This document shows positions 1-5,768 of a stretch of 8,735 nucleotides of DNA, piece after piece (position 1 is the first letter of the stretch; each line of letters starts with the position of its first letter). The DNA is from Sulfurimonas sp. (GTDB lineage: Bacteria > Campylobacterota > Campylobacteria > Campylobacterales > Sulfurimonadaceae): contig JAGGWE010000219.1 of assembly GCA_021157665.1 (NCBI GenBank), forward strand, positions 1 to 8,735. Reading direction: 5' to 3'. The position numbers and the translations under genes are program-made. The notes beneath the pieces were generated by a model that saw only the letters and a program-made list of their open reading frames with translations, searched no databases and was not told the origin of the DNA.

Positions 1-1
1 G

Positions 2-361
2 GGTAGAGCAGAGTTGTTGGAAAAAGCATCTCGTACTATTGATTTAGAAAATGTTGAGGTTATAAGAGATTATACTGGGCTTAGAAGTGGAAGTTTTGAT
101 TATATGCCTTTAGTTGGTTCTCTTGTTCTTTCAAAAGAGACTTTGGCAGATACAAATATAAAGTTTAAAACTAAACAGCCAAATTTTGAGCAATATACTT
201 ACTATCCAAATCTTTATATGATAAATGGAAATGGTGGTTATGGTTTTGTACTTGCTCCATATCTAGCAAAAATTTTAAGTGATAATATTTTGAGTGATAA
301 AAAGATAAGTGATAGAATCTCCCCTGCGAGATTTTTCGCAAGGTGGGCTAAAAAACTTTAG
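2..361 (+). CDS. mnmC: MnmC-like FAD-dependent oxidoreductase, C-terminal part (5' end outside window)
   Basis: The reading frame is open to the left edge, giving 119 residues of a truncated protein, so the TTG at 14 is not a real start. The fragment matches the C-terminal end of the D-amino-acid-oxidase-type FAD domain of MnmC, which oxidatively removes the carboxymethyl group from cmnm5(s2)U34 in tRNA. Visible landmarks are GLRSGSFDYMPLVG, equivalent to the G(V/L)R...D.LP.VG strand of MnmC, and then NGNGGYGFVLAPYLAKIL, equivalent to the glycine-rich FAD segment ending SAPLCAEIL in E. coli. The tail SPARFFARW corresponds to NPNRLW. The methyltransferase half found in E. coli MnmC cannot be judged because the 5' part is missing. 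Another DAO-family oxidoreductase is possible, but the tail favours MnmC. The TAG stop overlaps the stop of the convergent gene by 4 bases. Confidence 0.75.
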   Translation, partial: GRAELLEKASRTIDLENVEVIRDYTGLRSGSFDYMPLVGSLVLSKETLADTNIKFKTKQPNFEQYTYYPNLYMINGNGGYGFVLAPYLAKILSDNILSDKKISDRISPARFFARWAKKL

Positions 362-1107
362 CTTAGTTTTTGAATAGTTGGTGGATAAGTTCTAAAAGCA
401 TTTTTAAAAGCGTTTATTCGTCTTTCTTTAATCTTCCCAACTGCAAGTGGAGATAAAAAGTAAGCCATATCTATACACTCATCAGCATCATAGTTATTAT
501 CATGAGTAAAGTAAACATCTTTACCTAGTTTTACAGCTTGTGATGCGATATTTCTAGCATAAGCAATAATCTCTTTGTGGTGTCTATCGTATTTGTGTCC
601 ACTACCAAAATAAACAAACTTACCATTTAAACTCATAGTTAAATAATCTTGATAATTTAACTCTTTGTCATAACGAGTAAGTTGCTTAGAACTATATCTG
701 TCTAAATCAGAATCTAACTCTTCTAAAATCGGAGTTGGTTCAATGTTTGCCTTGTTAAGATTGAAAAGATATTTAATCTCTATTAGTTTACCTCTATAAC
801 CATCTCTGATAGATTTTGAAAAAAGATTCATCATATCGTTAAAATTTAGTTCATGAAAATTATCATCATACTCAAATCCTTGTTCAGATAGTAATGAGTC
901 GTTGTCATATCCAATAGGGCTAAGAGTTGGGTTGTATAAAAAGATAGTACCAGCTACATTTTTACTTTTCTTTTTTAGTAGTTTATTTAAATCTTGTAAT
1001 GATATTTTTATATCTTCTCTTGAGTCATCTTTTTCATTTATATAAATATAATGTTTTGTTAAATACTCTTGATCAAAGTTTGTTGAAAATTTTCCGAATG
1101 TTTGCAT
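358..1107 (-). CDS. Unrecognised 249-aa cytoplasmic protein
   Basis: I do not recognise this protein. It starts at an ATG with a good ribosome binding site (AGGA at 1117-1114, six bases away), has coding character like its neighbours, and is probably real. No signal peptide or membrane segment is visible and there is a single cysteine (within DECIDMAYF, about residue 211). The N-terminal 150 residues are charged and Asn/Asp/Lys-rich with no known motif. The last third (about residues 163-218) reads FVYFGSGHKYDRHHKEI, a helix, then GKDVYFTHDNNYDADECIDM. That pattern loosely recalls the C-terminal strands of DUF72 proteins (VYVR.HG ... VYVYFNND..G.A..NA). The typical DUF72 N-terminal barrel motifs are not seen, so I do not assign it. 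The His/Asp clusters could bind metal, but this is speculation. It is transcribed divergently from the hydrolase gene and converges on the mnmC-like gene. Confidence 0.75.
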   Translation of the reverse strand: MQTFGKFSTNFDQEYLTKHYIYINEKDDSREDIKISLQDLNKLLKKKSKNVAGTIFLYNPTLSPIGYDNDSLLSEQGFEYDDNFHELNFNDMMNLFSKSIRDGYRGKLIEIKYLFNLNKANIEPTPILEELDSDLDRYSSKQLTRYDKELNYQDYLTMSLNGKFVYFGSGHKYDRHHKEIIAYARNIASQAVKLGKDVYFTHDNNYDADECIDMAYFLSPLAVGKIKERRINAFKNAFRTYPPTIQKLS

Positions 1108-1151
1108 ATAAAATCCTATAATAATTATCGCAATTGTACTATAATTCGTCT
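1108..1151. promoter_or_regulatory. Divergent promoter region between unknown gene and hydrolase gene
   Basis: These 44 bases separate two divergent ATG codons and must hold both promoters unless transcription enters from elsewhere. On the plus strand there are two perfect TATAAT boxes, at 1117-1122 and 1140-1145. The second would place the transcription start almost on the ATG at 1152, giving a nearly leaderless message. On the minus strand there is TACAAT at 1138-1133, which would give a leader of about 19 bases containing the AGGA site. No convincing -35 boxes are seen, which is common in Campylobacterota. Box assignments are inferred by eye. Confidence 0.4.
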
Positions 1152-1934
1152 ATGATTTATATAGCCTTTTTACTTTTTACACTTTTAGTTCTATATATCG
1201 CTTTTTATGAGTGGCAATATTTTATGATTTTTTCTCCAATTTATTATAGAGATGGTGAGTTAGATGATGATTTTACTATGCTTAGTATAAATACTGATGA
1301 TGGAGTTGAACTTGAAGGTGTTATTTATGAACCTCAAAACCCACATGCCACACTTTTATTTTTTGCAGGTAGGAGTCAAGATTGTGTAGGTCTTATAAAA
1401 AGATTAGCTTTAAGCTTTCCACATGCCAGAATCATCTCGTTTAATTATCGTTCTTATGGAAAAAGTGAAGGTGTTGCTAGTGAGGAAAACCTTTTTGCAG
1501 ATGGGATTAAAATAGCACAGCTTATTCAAAAAAATTATGGAGATTTTTATATATTGGGTTTTTCACTTGGTTCAAGTATATCTGCATATGTAGCTTCAAA
1601 GGCAGATTCTTTGGGAGTATTTTTGGTTGGTTCTTTTGATTCTCTTGCTTCTCTTGCAAAAGAGAAATTTATTTGTAGAGGGAAGTTTCCTAGGATGAAT
1701 TTAAGTAACATTTTTAGATATAAATTTAACAACGAAGAATATGTACAAAAAATAGGTGCAAAAATTTATCTATTTGTTAGTAAAGATGATGAAACAACAT
1801 ATATTGAAAATGCAAGAAATTTAAAAAAGTATATTAAAAATTTAGAATTTTATGAAGAGTTTGATGGACTTTCTCATAAACAACTGCTTTGGCATGTGGA
1901 TGTAGTAAAAAAGATAAATGAGGTTTTAAAATAA
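1152..1934 (+). CDS. Membrane-anchored alpha/beta hydrolase (serine hydrolase)
   Basis: This is a 260-residue alpha/beta hydrolase of the YfhR/BEM46-like type, a serine hydrolase whose substrate (ester, lipid or peptide) cannot be read from sequence. Residues 1-22 are a hydrophobic N-terminal anchor, so the hydrolase domain probably faces the periplasm while attached to the inner membrane. The fold signature is clear: a strand then FFAGRSQD (oxyanion region), NYRSYGKSEG (typical NYRGYGxSxG), the nucleophile elbow GFSLGS with Ser138, the acid Asp212/213 in SKDDETTY, and the catalytic His242 in GLSHKQLLW. I chose ATG 1152 over an in-frame TTG at 1134. The TTG lies inside likely promoter sequence and adds only six residues; neither start has a clear Shine-Dalgarno. 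The stop overlaps the ATG of the elyC-like gene (TAATG). It carries three copies of the 9-mer CCACATGCC, the densest cluster in the window. Confidence 0.88.
   Translation: MIYIAFLLFTLLVLYIAFYEWQYFMIFSPIYYRDGELDDDFTMLSINTDDGVELEGVIYEPQNPHATLLFFAGRSQDCVGLIKRLALSFPHARIISFNYRSYGKSEGVASEENLFADGIKIAQLIQKNYGDFYILGFSLGSSISAYVASKADSLGVFLVGSFDSLASLAKEKFICRGKFPRMNLSNIFRYKFNNEEYVQKIGAKIYLFVSKDDETTYIENARNLKKYIKNLEFYEEFDGLSHKQLLWHVDVVKKINEVLK
1341..1349 (+). repeat. CCACATGCC copy 1 (hydrolase gene)
   Basis: Exact copy of the recurring 9-mer, reading CCA CAT GCC (Pro-His-Ala) in the sense frame of the hydrolase gene. Preceded by C and followed by A. Confidence 0.85.
1419..1427 (+). repeat. CCACATGCC copy 2 (hydrolase gene)
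   Basis: Exact copy, sense strand and in frame (Pro-His-Ala in FPHAR), 78 bases after copy 1. Preceded by T and followed by A. Confidence 0.85.
1891..1899 (-). repeat. CCACATGCC copy 3 (hydrolase gene, antisense)
   Basis: Exact copy on the minus strand, read as GGCATGTGG in the gene and encoding part of Trp-His-Val-Asp, so a different frame from copies 1 and 2. In motif orientation it is preceded by T and followed by A. Confidence 0.85.
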
Positions 1935-2686
1935 TGGAGTTTGGATTTTATTTAAAGAAGATGATAGCATATTGTTTTGAGCCATTTGGAATGGTATTTA
2001 TACTTTTTTTCTTGGGTATTTGTTTTTTATTTATAAACAAAGGTGGAAGGTCAAAATTATTTTTAAGTTTATCTTTTTCCCTTTTATTTTTATATTCATA
2101 TCCACCTTTTTCAAATTATTTGGTTTCAAATTTAGAAAATAAATATCTAAAATATGAGTATAAACAAGATGTTAAATATATTCATGTTTTAGGAAATAGA
2201 CATAATGTTGACTTAGACCAACCTCTCTCCTCTCAAATTAGTGATGCTGGAATAAAAAGGGATTTAGAGGGAGTTTTAATACATTTAAATACAAAAAATT
2301 CTAAACTTATTTTTACAGGATATGCAGGTAAAACAGATATATCAAATGCAAAAATGAATGCAAAATTAGCGATAGCTCTTGGTGTAGATGAAAAAAATAT
2401 TATTGTAAACCCAAATCCAAGAGATACAAAAGAGGAAGCTCTTTTTACAAAAACTATTGTAGGTGACGAGCTTTTTGTTTTAGTGACTTCAGCAACCCAC
2501 ATGCCAAGATCTATGATGTTGTTTAAATCTCTTGGATTAAACCCAATCCCAGCACCAACAAATTTTTATAAAGAAGAGTTTAAGGGATATTTAGAGTTAC
2601 CAGATATAAAAAGTTTTAATAAATCACAGGTGGCTGTGCACGAATATCTTGGTATTTTATGGGTTAGATTAAAGGGGATGATTTAA
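1934..2686 (+). CDS. elyC: ElyC/YdcF-family (DUF218) envelope biogenesis protein
   Basis: This 250-residue inner-membrane protein has two hydrophobic segments (about 17-35 and 41-57) followed by a DUF218 domain (about 80-245). E. coli ElyC has the same architecture and length (about 259 aa) and affects undecaprenyl carrier lipid use and peptidoglycan assembly. Family landmarks are YIHVLGNRHN (first strand and loop), LIFTGYAG (the .SGG-like turn), NPNPRDTKEEA (R/S.DT.ENA equivalent), LVTSATHMPRSMMLFKSLG (strongly conserved LVTSA.HM.RA) and the tail VHEYLGILWVRLKG. The ATG overlaps the preceding TAA by one base and GAGG lies ten bases upstream, so it is translationally coupled to the hydrolase. 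SanA/YdcF paralogs share the domain, but two membrane segments and the WxRLxG tail favour ElyC. One CCACATGCC copy encodes part of THMP in the conserved motif. Confidence 0.85.
   Translation: MEFGFYLKKMIAYCFEPFGMVFILFFLGICFLFINKGGRSKLFLSLSFSLLFLYSYPPFSNYLVSNLENKYLKYEYKQDVKYIHVLGNRHNVDLDQPLSSQISDAGIKRDLEGVLIHLNTKNSKLIFTGYAGKTDISNAKMNAKLAIALGVDEKNIIVNPNPRDTKEEALFTKTIVGDELFVLVTSATHMPRSMMLFKSLGLNPIPAPTNFYKEEFKGYLELPDIKSFNKSQVAVHEYLGILWVRLKGMI
2497..2505 (+). repeat. CCACATGCC copy 4 (elyC-like gene)
   Basis: Exact copy in the sense strand but in the third reading frame (Thr-His-Met-Pro). Preceded by C and followed by A. Confidence 0.85.
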
Positions 2687-2714
2687 GTAGTTGCTTATAT
2701 ATCAACATCATCCC
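2675..2714. terminator. Weak dyad in convergent gap, possible bidirectional terminator
   Basis: GGGATGAT (2675-2682) pairs with ATCATCCC (2707-2714), and an inner GTTG/CAAC (2690-2693 with 2703-2706) extends the stem across a 7-base bulge. It sits at the junction of the rightward elyC-like gene, whose stop it overlaps, and the leftward ferritin-like gene. That is where terminators are expected. The downstream sequence is AT-rich but lacks a clean T-run on either strand, so the call is tentative. Confidence 0.35.
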
Positions 2715-2728
2715 AAAATTCATTAAAA

Positions 2729-3538
2729 TTAAAGTAGTTTTCTCATAAGTTCTATATGATAATTTTCTTGATAGTTTATAAAGTCGAAAAATTTAGATAA
2801 CTCTTCATCTTTTATAGCTTCACTTAATGCCTTACACATCTCTTTAGCTGCCATCTCTTCATCTATCCCGTCTCGAATAAATTTATCTAAATCTTTTACA
2901 ATATATGTCATCTCATGCAACTCTCTTGGAAGTGCTAGAATCCCAAGTTTTGCCATCATGTTTGCGAATGACTTTAAATGAAAATGTGATTCATCTATTA
3001 AATCTTGATATACATTGTATTGTAAAATATCTTTTGTTCTTGTTTGCATATAAGCATAAATCAAAATTAGTTCATACTCTTTATATGACTCATCAAACAA
3101 AAATATTGTAAGTGCATCAATCTGATCTTGAGGTAAGTTTTTATCTAACCACTCTCTTTTCATGTTAAAGGCAGTTATCTCTTTGTTATTTGATTTGTTT
3201 GCTAAAACTTCTGATAAATAATCTAAAAGGTAAGCATCATCAGTTTTAATTCTTTCACCCAAAACTGTATCTGGATAAACATTTTGAATAGCTTTAATAT
3301 CAATAACTAGAGCATTTATAATTTCAAAAACGGTTTCTCTTTTATAAAGTAATATGTCTCTGTCATAGTTGTACTTATCTCCAGCTGATAAAATATCTTC
3401 ACCTAACCATTTCATATGACGAAAGGCCATTTGAGCGAAGTCATAAAGTCTTGATTTTATCTCTTCATCGTTGATTGCAAATGATGAAAATGTTATGCTT
3501 AACCATAAATCATGTTTTGCTTGATAAATTTTATTCAT
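2729..3538 (-). CDS. Putative ferritin-like (four-helix) iron-binding protein
   Basis: The protein has 269 residues, is almost entirely predicted helix, and has no signal peptide or membrane segment. I do not recognise a named family. Several helix motifs look like carboxylate/histidine metal sites: RHMKWLGE (40-47), KRETVFEIINAL (66-77), DESYKEYELILIYAYMQT (149-166), DESHFHLKSFANMMAKLG (182-199) and QENYHIELM (257-265), which contains an ExxH. Paired Glu and E-x(2-3)-H helices suggest a ferritin-like di-iron fold, possibly duplicated. A GTG at 3568 would add ten residues. The ATG at 3538 is preferred because AAGGA sits seven bases upstream and it overlaps the preceding NifU-like gene by only 8 bases. 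Coupling to a NifU-like gene supports an iron or Fe-S role. Helical proteins of other function cannot be excluded. Confidence 0.6.
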   Translation of the reverse strand: MNKIYQAKHDLWLSITFSSFAINDEEIKSRLYDFAQMAFRHMKWLGEDILSAGDKYNYDRDILLYKRETVFEIINALVIDIKAIQNVYPDTVLGERIKTDDAYLLDYLSEVLANKSNNKEITAFNMKREWLDKNLPQDQIDALTIFLFDESYKEYELILIYAYMQTRTKDILQYNVYQDLIDESHFHLKSFANMMAKLGILALPRELHEMTYIVKDLDKFIRDGIDEEMAAKEMCKALSEAIKDEELSKFFDFINYQENYHIELMRKLL

Positions 3539-4001
3539 TGTTTTTTCCTTGTTTTCCTGCTGATTCACAACTCTCTTTCATCTTAAATAGATGAAGTTCT
3601 TCTTCTGCTCCAGCTTTTACATTTTCATAATTTTTTATAGATGCTATAAATGAACTGAACACTATCTCTGCACAAATTTTTTGTTGAGGCGTTAAATCAC
3701 CTAGTTTTTCATGCATTTTAGCGATAGAGCCATGAGCATAATCAAGATTATTTCCAATAATCATATCAGAAAACATTGAGCCAATTACAACAGTATCTTG
3801 ACATCCATTTGTAGCATATGAAGCGTTTTTAATAATATCACCATCAAAAAGTGTATAAAATACAACATATTCATTTGTCTTTTCATCAAGTGCAACGCCA
3901 ACACCGTTAGCATCATCAAGCTTACCATAATTTTTTGGATGCATTAGGTGCTCAAGTACCTCAGCATTCATTCCCTCGGGCATTATTACATTTTCATACA
4001 T
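3531..4001 (-). CDS. Degenerate NifU/IscU-like Fe-S scaffold protein
   Basis: This 156-residue protein matches the NifU N-terminal/IscU scaffold fold that holds nascent Fe-S clusters. Landmarks are LEHLMHPKNYGKLDDANGVG (16-35; IscU has LDHYENPRNVGSLD...VG), IIKNASYATNGCQDT (56-70; IIEDARFKTYGCGSA) and QQKICAEIVFSSFIASI (106-122; VKIHCSILAEDAIKAAI). Thus the second and third scaffold cysteines are kept (Cys67, Cys110). The first Cys-Gly-Asp is replaced by Lys-Thr-Asn around residues 41-43 and the His before the third cysteine is Ile109. An extra Cys145 lies in a charged tail. It may bind clusters or iron differently, or act as a partner protein rather than a true scaffold. The upstream sequence has only a weak Shine-Dalgarno (AAAGAA). 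Its 3' end overlaps the ferritin-like gene by 8 bases, so the two are probably made together. Confidence 0.8.
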   Translation of the reverse strand: MYENVIMPEGMNAEVLEHLMHPKNYGKLDDANGVGVALDEKTNEYVVFYTLFDGDIIKNASYATNGCQDTVVIGSMFSDMIIGNNLDYAHGSIAKMHEKLGDLTPQQKICAEIVFSSFIASIKNYENVKAGAEEELHLFKMKESCESAGKQGKNNE

Positions 4002-4037
4002 ATATTTTCTTTATTTTGATTTTTTGTATTATAACGA
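4002..4037 (-). promoter_or_regulatory. Possible promoter of the NifU-like/ferritin-like pair
   Basis: The 36 bases between truA and the NifU-like gene contain a perfect TATAAT on the minus strand at 4033-4028, which would give a leader of about 20 bases. No good -35 is present. The pair could therefore be transcribed separately from the truA cluster, or also by readthrough, since no terminator is visible. Confidence 0.4.
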
Positions 4038-4748
4038 CTAATATTTAATTTTTGCTAAATAAAGACCATTACTTGGTGCTGGTTTTATTTTATAATTATT
4101 TTCACATTTTAATTGTTCTTTTATCTCGTTTACATTTAATTTTAAAATAGCACCTACCATTAACCTGATTTGTGAACGAAGAAAACCATTTGCTTCGAAA
4201 TTTAATACAATAAAATCTTTGTATTTGTAAGCGAAAGCTTTGTAGATAACTCTTGTGGTTGAGTTAATATCACTGCCTGTTTTCATAAACTCTTTAAAGT
4301 TATATTCTCCCTCAAATAGTTTTATGTTTTTTTGAATTTTATCAAACTCCACATGCCGTATAAAAGTTATAAAATCATTTTCAAAAGGGTTGTTTTGCCC
4401 CTCTTTGATTATATAACGATAAACTCTTCTTTTTGCACTATATCTTGCATGAAACTCATCATCTACCTTTTTTATATTTTTAATATGTATGGCATGTGGA
4501 AGCATCTCATTAAGGACTCTTTTTAACTTCTCTAAATTATTCCAAAATGGTGGTAAATCTATATGAGCAACTTGAGCAGTAGCATGAACTCCTTTATCTG
4601 TTCTACCACTTGCTATGATTTTAGAATCAATTCCAAGTTGAGATAGTACCTTTTGGATATTTCCAAAAATGGTATTAGAAGTTTCTGATTGAATTTGAGA
4701 ACCTAAAAAATGTGTACCATTATATGCTATGGTTAAAGCACATCGCAC
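4038..4748 (-). CDS. truA: tRNA pseudouridine(38-40) synthase TruA
   Basis: TruA isomerises uridines 38-40 in the anticodon arm of many tRNAs. The start MRCALTIAYNGTHFLG matches the family opening (R.AL...YDG..F.G), which supports the GTG at 4748 as the start. The catalytic aspartate is Asp51 in SGRTDKGVHA. Further landmarks are DDEFHARYSAKRRVYRYII (96-114, with the active-site Tyr110), NGFLRSQIRLMVGAIL (187-202) and the closing PAPSNGLYLAKI (223-234). At 236 residues it is shorter than E. coli TruA (270), as usual in Campylobacterota. The GTG follows the TAA of the permease gene directly, with a weak GAGAG site upstream, suggesting coupled translation. Two CCACATGCC copies fall at poorly conserved residues (LPHAIH and IRHVEF). 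Confidence 0.95.
   Translation of the reverse strand: MRCALTIAYNGTHFLGSQIQSETSNTIFGNIQKVLSQLGIDSKIIASGRTDKGVHATAQVAHIDLPPFWNNLEKLKRVLNEMLPHAIHIKNIKKVDDEFHARYSAKRRVYRYIIKEGQNNPFENDFITFIRHVEFDKIQKNIKLFEGEYNFKEFMKTGSDINSTTRVIYKAFAYKYKDFIVLNFEANGFLRSQIRLMVGAILKLNVNEIKEQLKCENNYKIKPAPSNGLYLAKIKY
4349..4357 (+). repeat. CCACATGCC copy 5 (truA, antisense)
   Basis: Exact copy on the plus strand, antisense to truA, encoding part of Arg-His-Val-Glu. Preceded by T and followed by G. Confidence 0.85.
4491..4499 (-). repeat. CCACATGCC copy 6 (truA)
   Basis: Exact copy in the sense strand of truA, in frame as Pro-His-Ala in LPHAIH. The Pro is common in TruA but the next two residues are variable. Preceded by T and followed by A. 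Confidence 0.85.
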
Positions 4749-5768
4749 TTAAAATCTCTCTACTATTGTTTTTCTATATATGGTATATGATATTACTAAC
4801 CAAGATATGAGTACAAGAGGTATGGTGTAAAAAAGAAATATTTTTTGAAGATAAAGAGTTGCACCATAGTAAACGAATAATCCAAGAAAAAGATATAGGT
4901 ATATTTTACCTTTTTGATGTCTTGCATGAACTATACTAATACTTAATATAAAAAATAAACTTACAATAGGAAAAAGGCTAAGAAGTATATCTGTTATAAA
5001 TTTACGAGTTCTTTTTTCTCTATATTTAACTGCACTCCAGTACTCTATTGCATTTTTATACTCAATTAAATCAGAGTTCATAGTATCATTTATAAACATT
5101 GTTTTAAAGTTTATTTGAGTGAATTTTTCTTTTGAATAGCTATACCCTTCACCATTAAAAAGTTTAAGTCTTAAAACACCAGAATCGTTTATAATTTCAG
5201 CTTTTTTTGCTTCTATGAGTATCTCTTCTTCATCTTTTTTATTAAATAAATATACATTAGAAAATGTTTCTTCACTTATTTCTTCTCCAAGATAAAGTAA
5301 CCAATCACCAAATTTATGTCCAAACTCTGAAGCAGATAGGTTGAATTTTGCTTCACTTTTTTTATGTGATATGAAATTTTTAGATAAGGTCTTGGCATGT
5401 GGAAACACAATAAGAAAATTAAAGATAAGGAGAGTAGATAAAAGTAGAGCAGGTTTAAAAAGTGTTTTAAGTATAAATTTTGGATGAATACCAAGAGCAA
5501 ATAAAACTACTATTTCGTTGTCATTTGATAGTCTAAATATTGTTAATGCTGCTGCTACAAAAAAAGTTATAGGTAAGGTGAAAAAAAGTAATTCGGGGAT
5601 AACAAATATATATAATTTTGTCATATCTAAGATAGTTAATTGAATGATTGCTGTATAAGTTGCAAGTTTAATTAAAAATATAATCGATGCAATCGCAAAT
5701 AATGCTGAAAATATAGATAAAAAAAGTATAGATAGGTGGCTGATAATATACTTTTGGAGTTTAGTCAT
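4749..5768 (-). CDS. LptF/LptG-family (YjgP/YjgQ) permease of lipopolysaccharide export
   Basis: This 339-residue inner-membrane protein has the YjgP/YjgQ arrangement: three N-terminal membrane segments (about 12-34, 50-75, 102-122), a periplasmic beta-rich domain (about 130-245) and three C-terminal segments (about 257-281, 288-308, 312-330). The cytoplasmic coupling loop LSNDNEIVVLFALGIHP (80-96) is the family's L..D.E...L.ALG.S.. motif that contacts the LptB ATPase. The LptB2FG complex extracts LPS or lipooligosaccharide from the inner membrane and passes it to LptC/LptA. I cannot tell LptF from LptG by eye, so no symbol is given. The ATG overlaps the stop of the prepilin peptidase gene (TAATG), with GAGG ten bases upstream. 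One CCACATGCC copy encodes FPHAK at the end of the third membrane segment. Confidence 0.9.
   Translation of the reverse strand: MTKLQKYIISHLSILFLSIFSALFAIASIIFLIKLATYTAIIQLTILDMTKLYIFVIPELLFFTLPITFFVAAALTIFRLSNDNEIVVLFALGIHPKFILKTLFKPALLLSTLLIFNFLIVFPHAKTLSKNFISHKKSEAKFNLSASEFGHKFGDWLLYLGEEISEETFSNVYLFNKKDEEEILIEAKKAEIINDSGVLRLKLFNGEGYSYSKEKFTQINFKTMFINDTMNSDLIEYKNAIEYWSAVKYREKRTRKFITDILLSLFPIVSLFFILSISIVHARHQKGKIYLYLFLGLFVYYGATLYLQKIFLFYTIPLVLISWLVISYTIYRKTIVERF
5394..5402 (-). repeat. CCACATGCC copy 7 (LptF/G gene)
   Basis: Exact copy in the sense strand, in frame as Pro-His-Ala in FPHAK. Preceded by T and followed by A. Confidence 0.85.

Noticed and set aside
323..343. GC-rich hairpin (CCTGCGA with TCGCAAGG) near the end of the mnmC-like gene
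   Set aside because: It lies in coding sequence for SPARFFARW, has a bulged base and no T-run after it on either strand, so I do not call a terminator.
1134..1151. In-frame TTG start six codons upstream of the hydrolase ATG
   Set aside because: It overlaps the likely minus-strand -10 box, has no ribosome binding site, and the added residues do not improve the N-terminal anchor.
3539..3568. GTG start extending the ferritin-like protein by ten residues
   Set aside because: It would increase the overlap with the NifU-like gene to 38 bases, while the ATG at 3538 has a well-spaced AAGGA.
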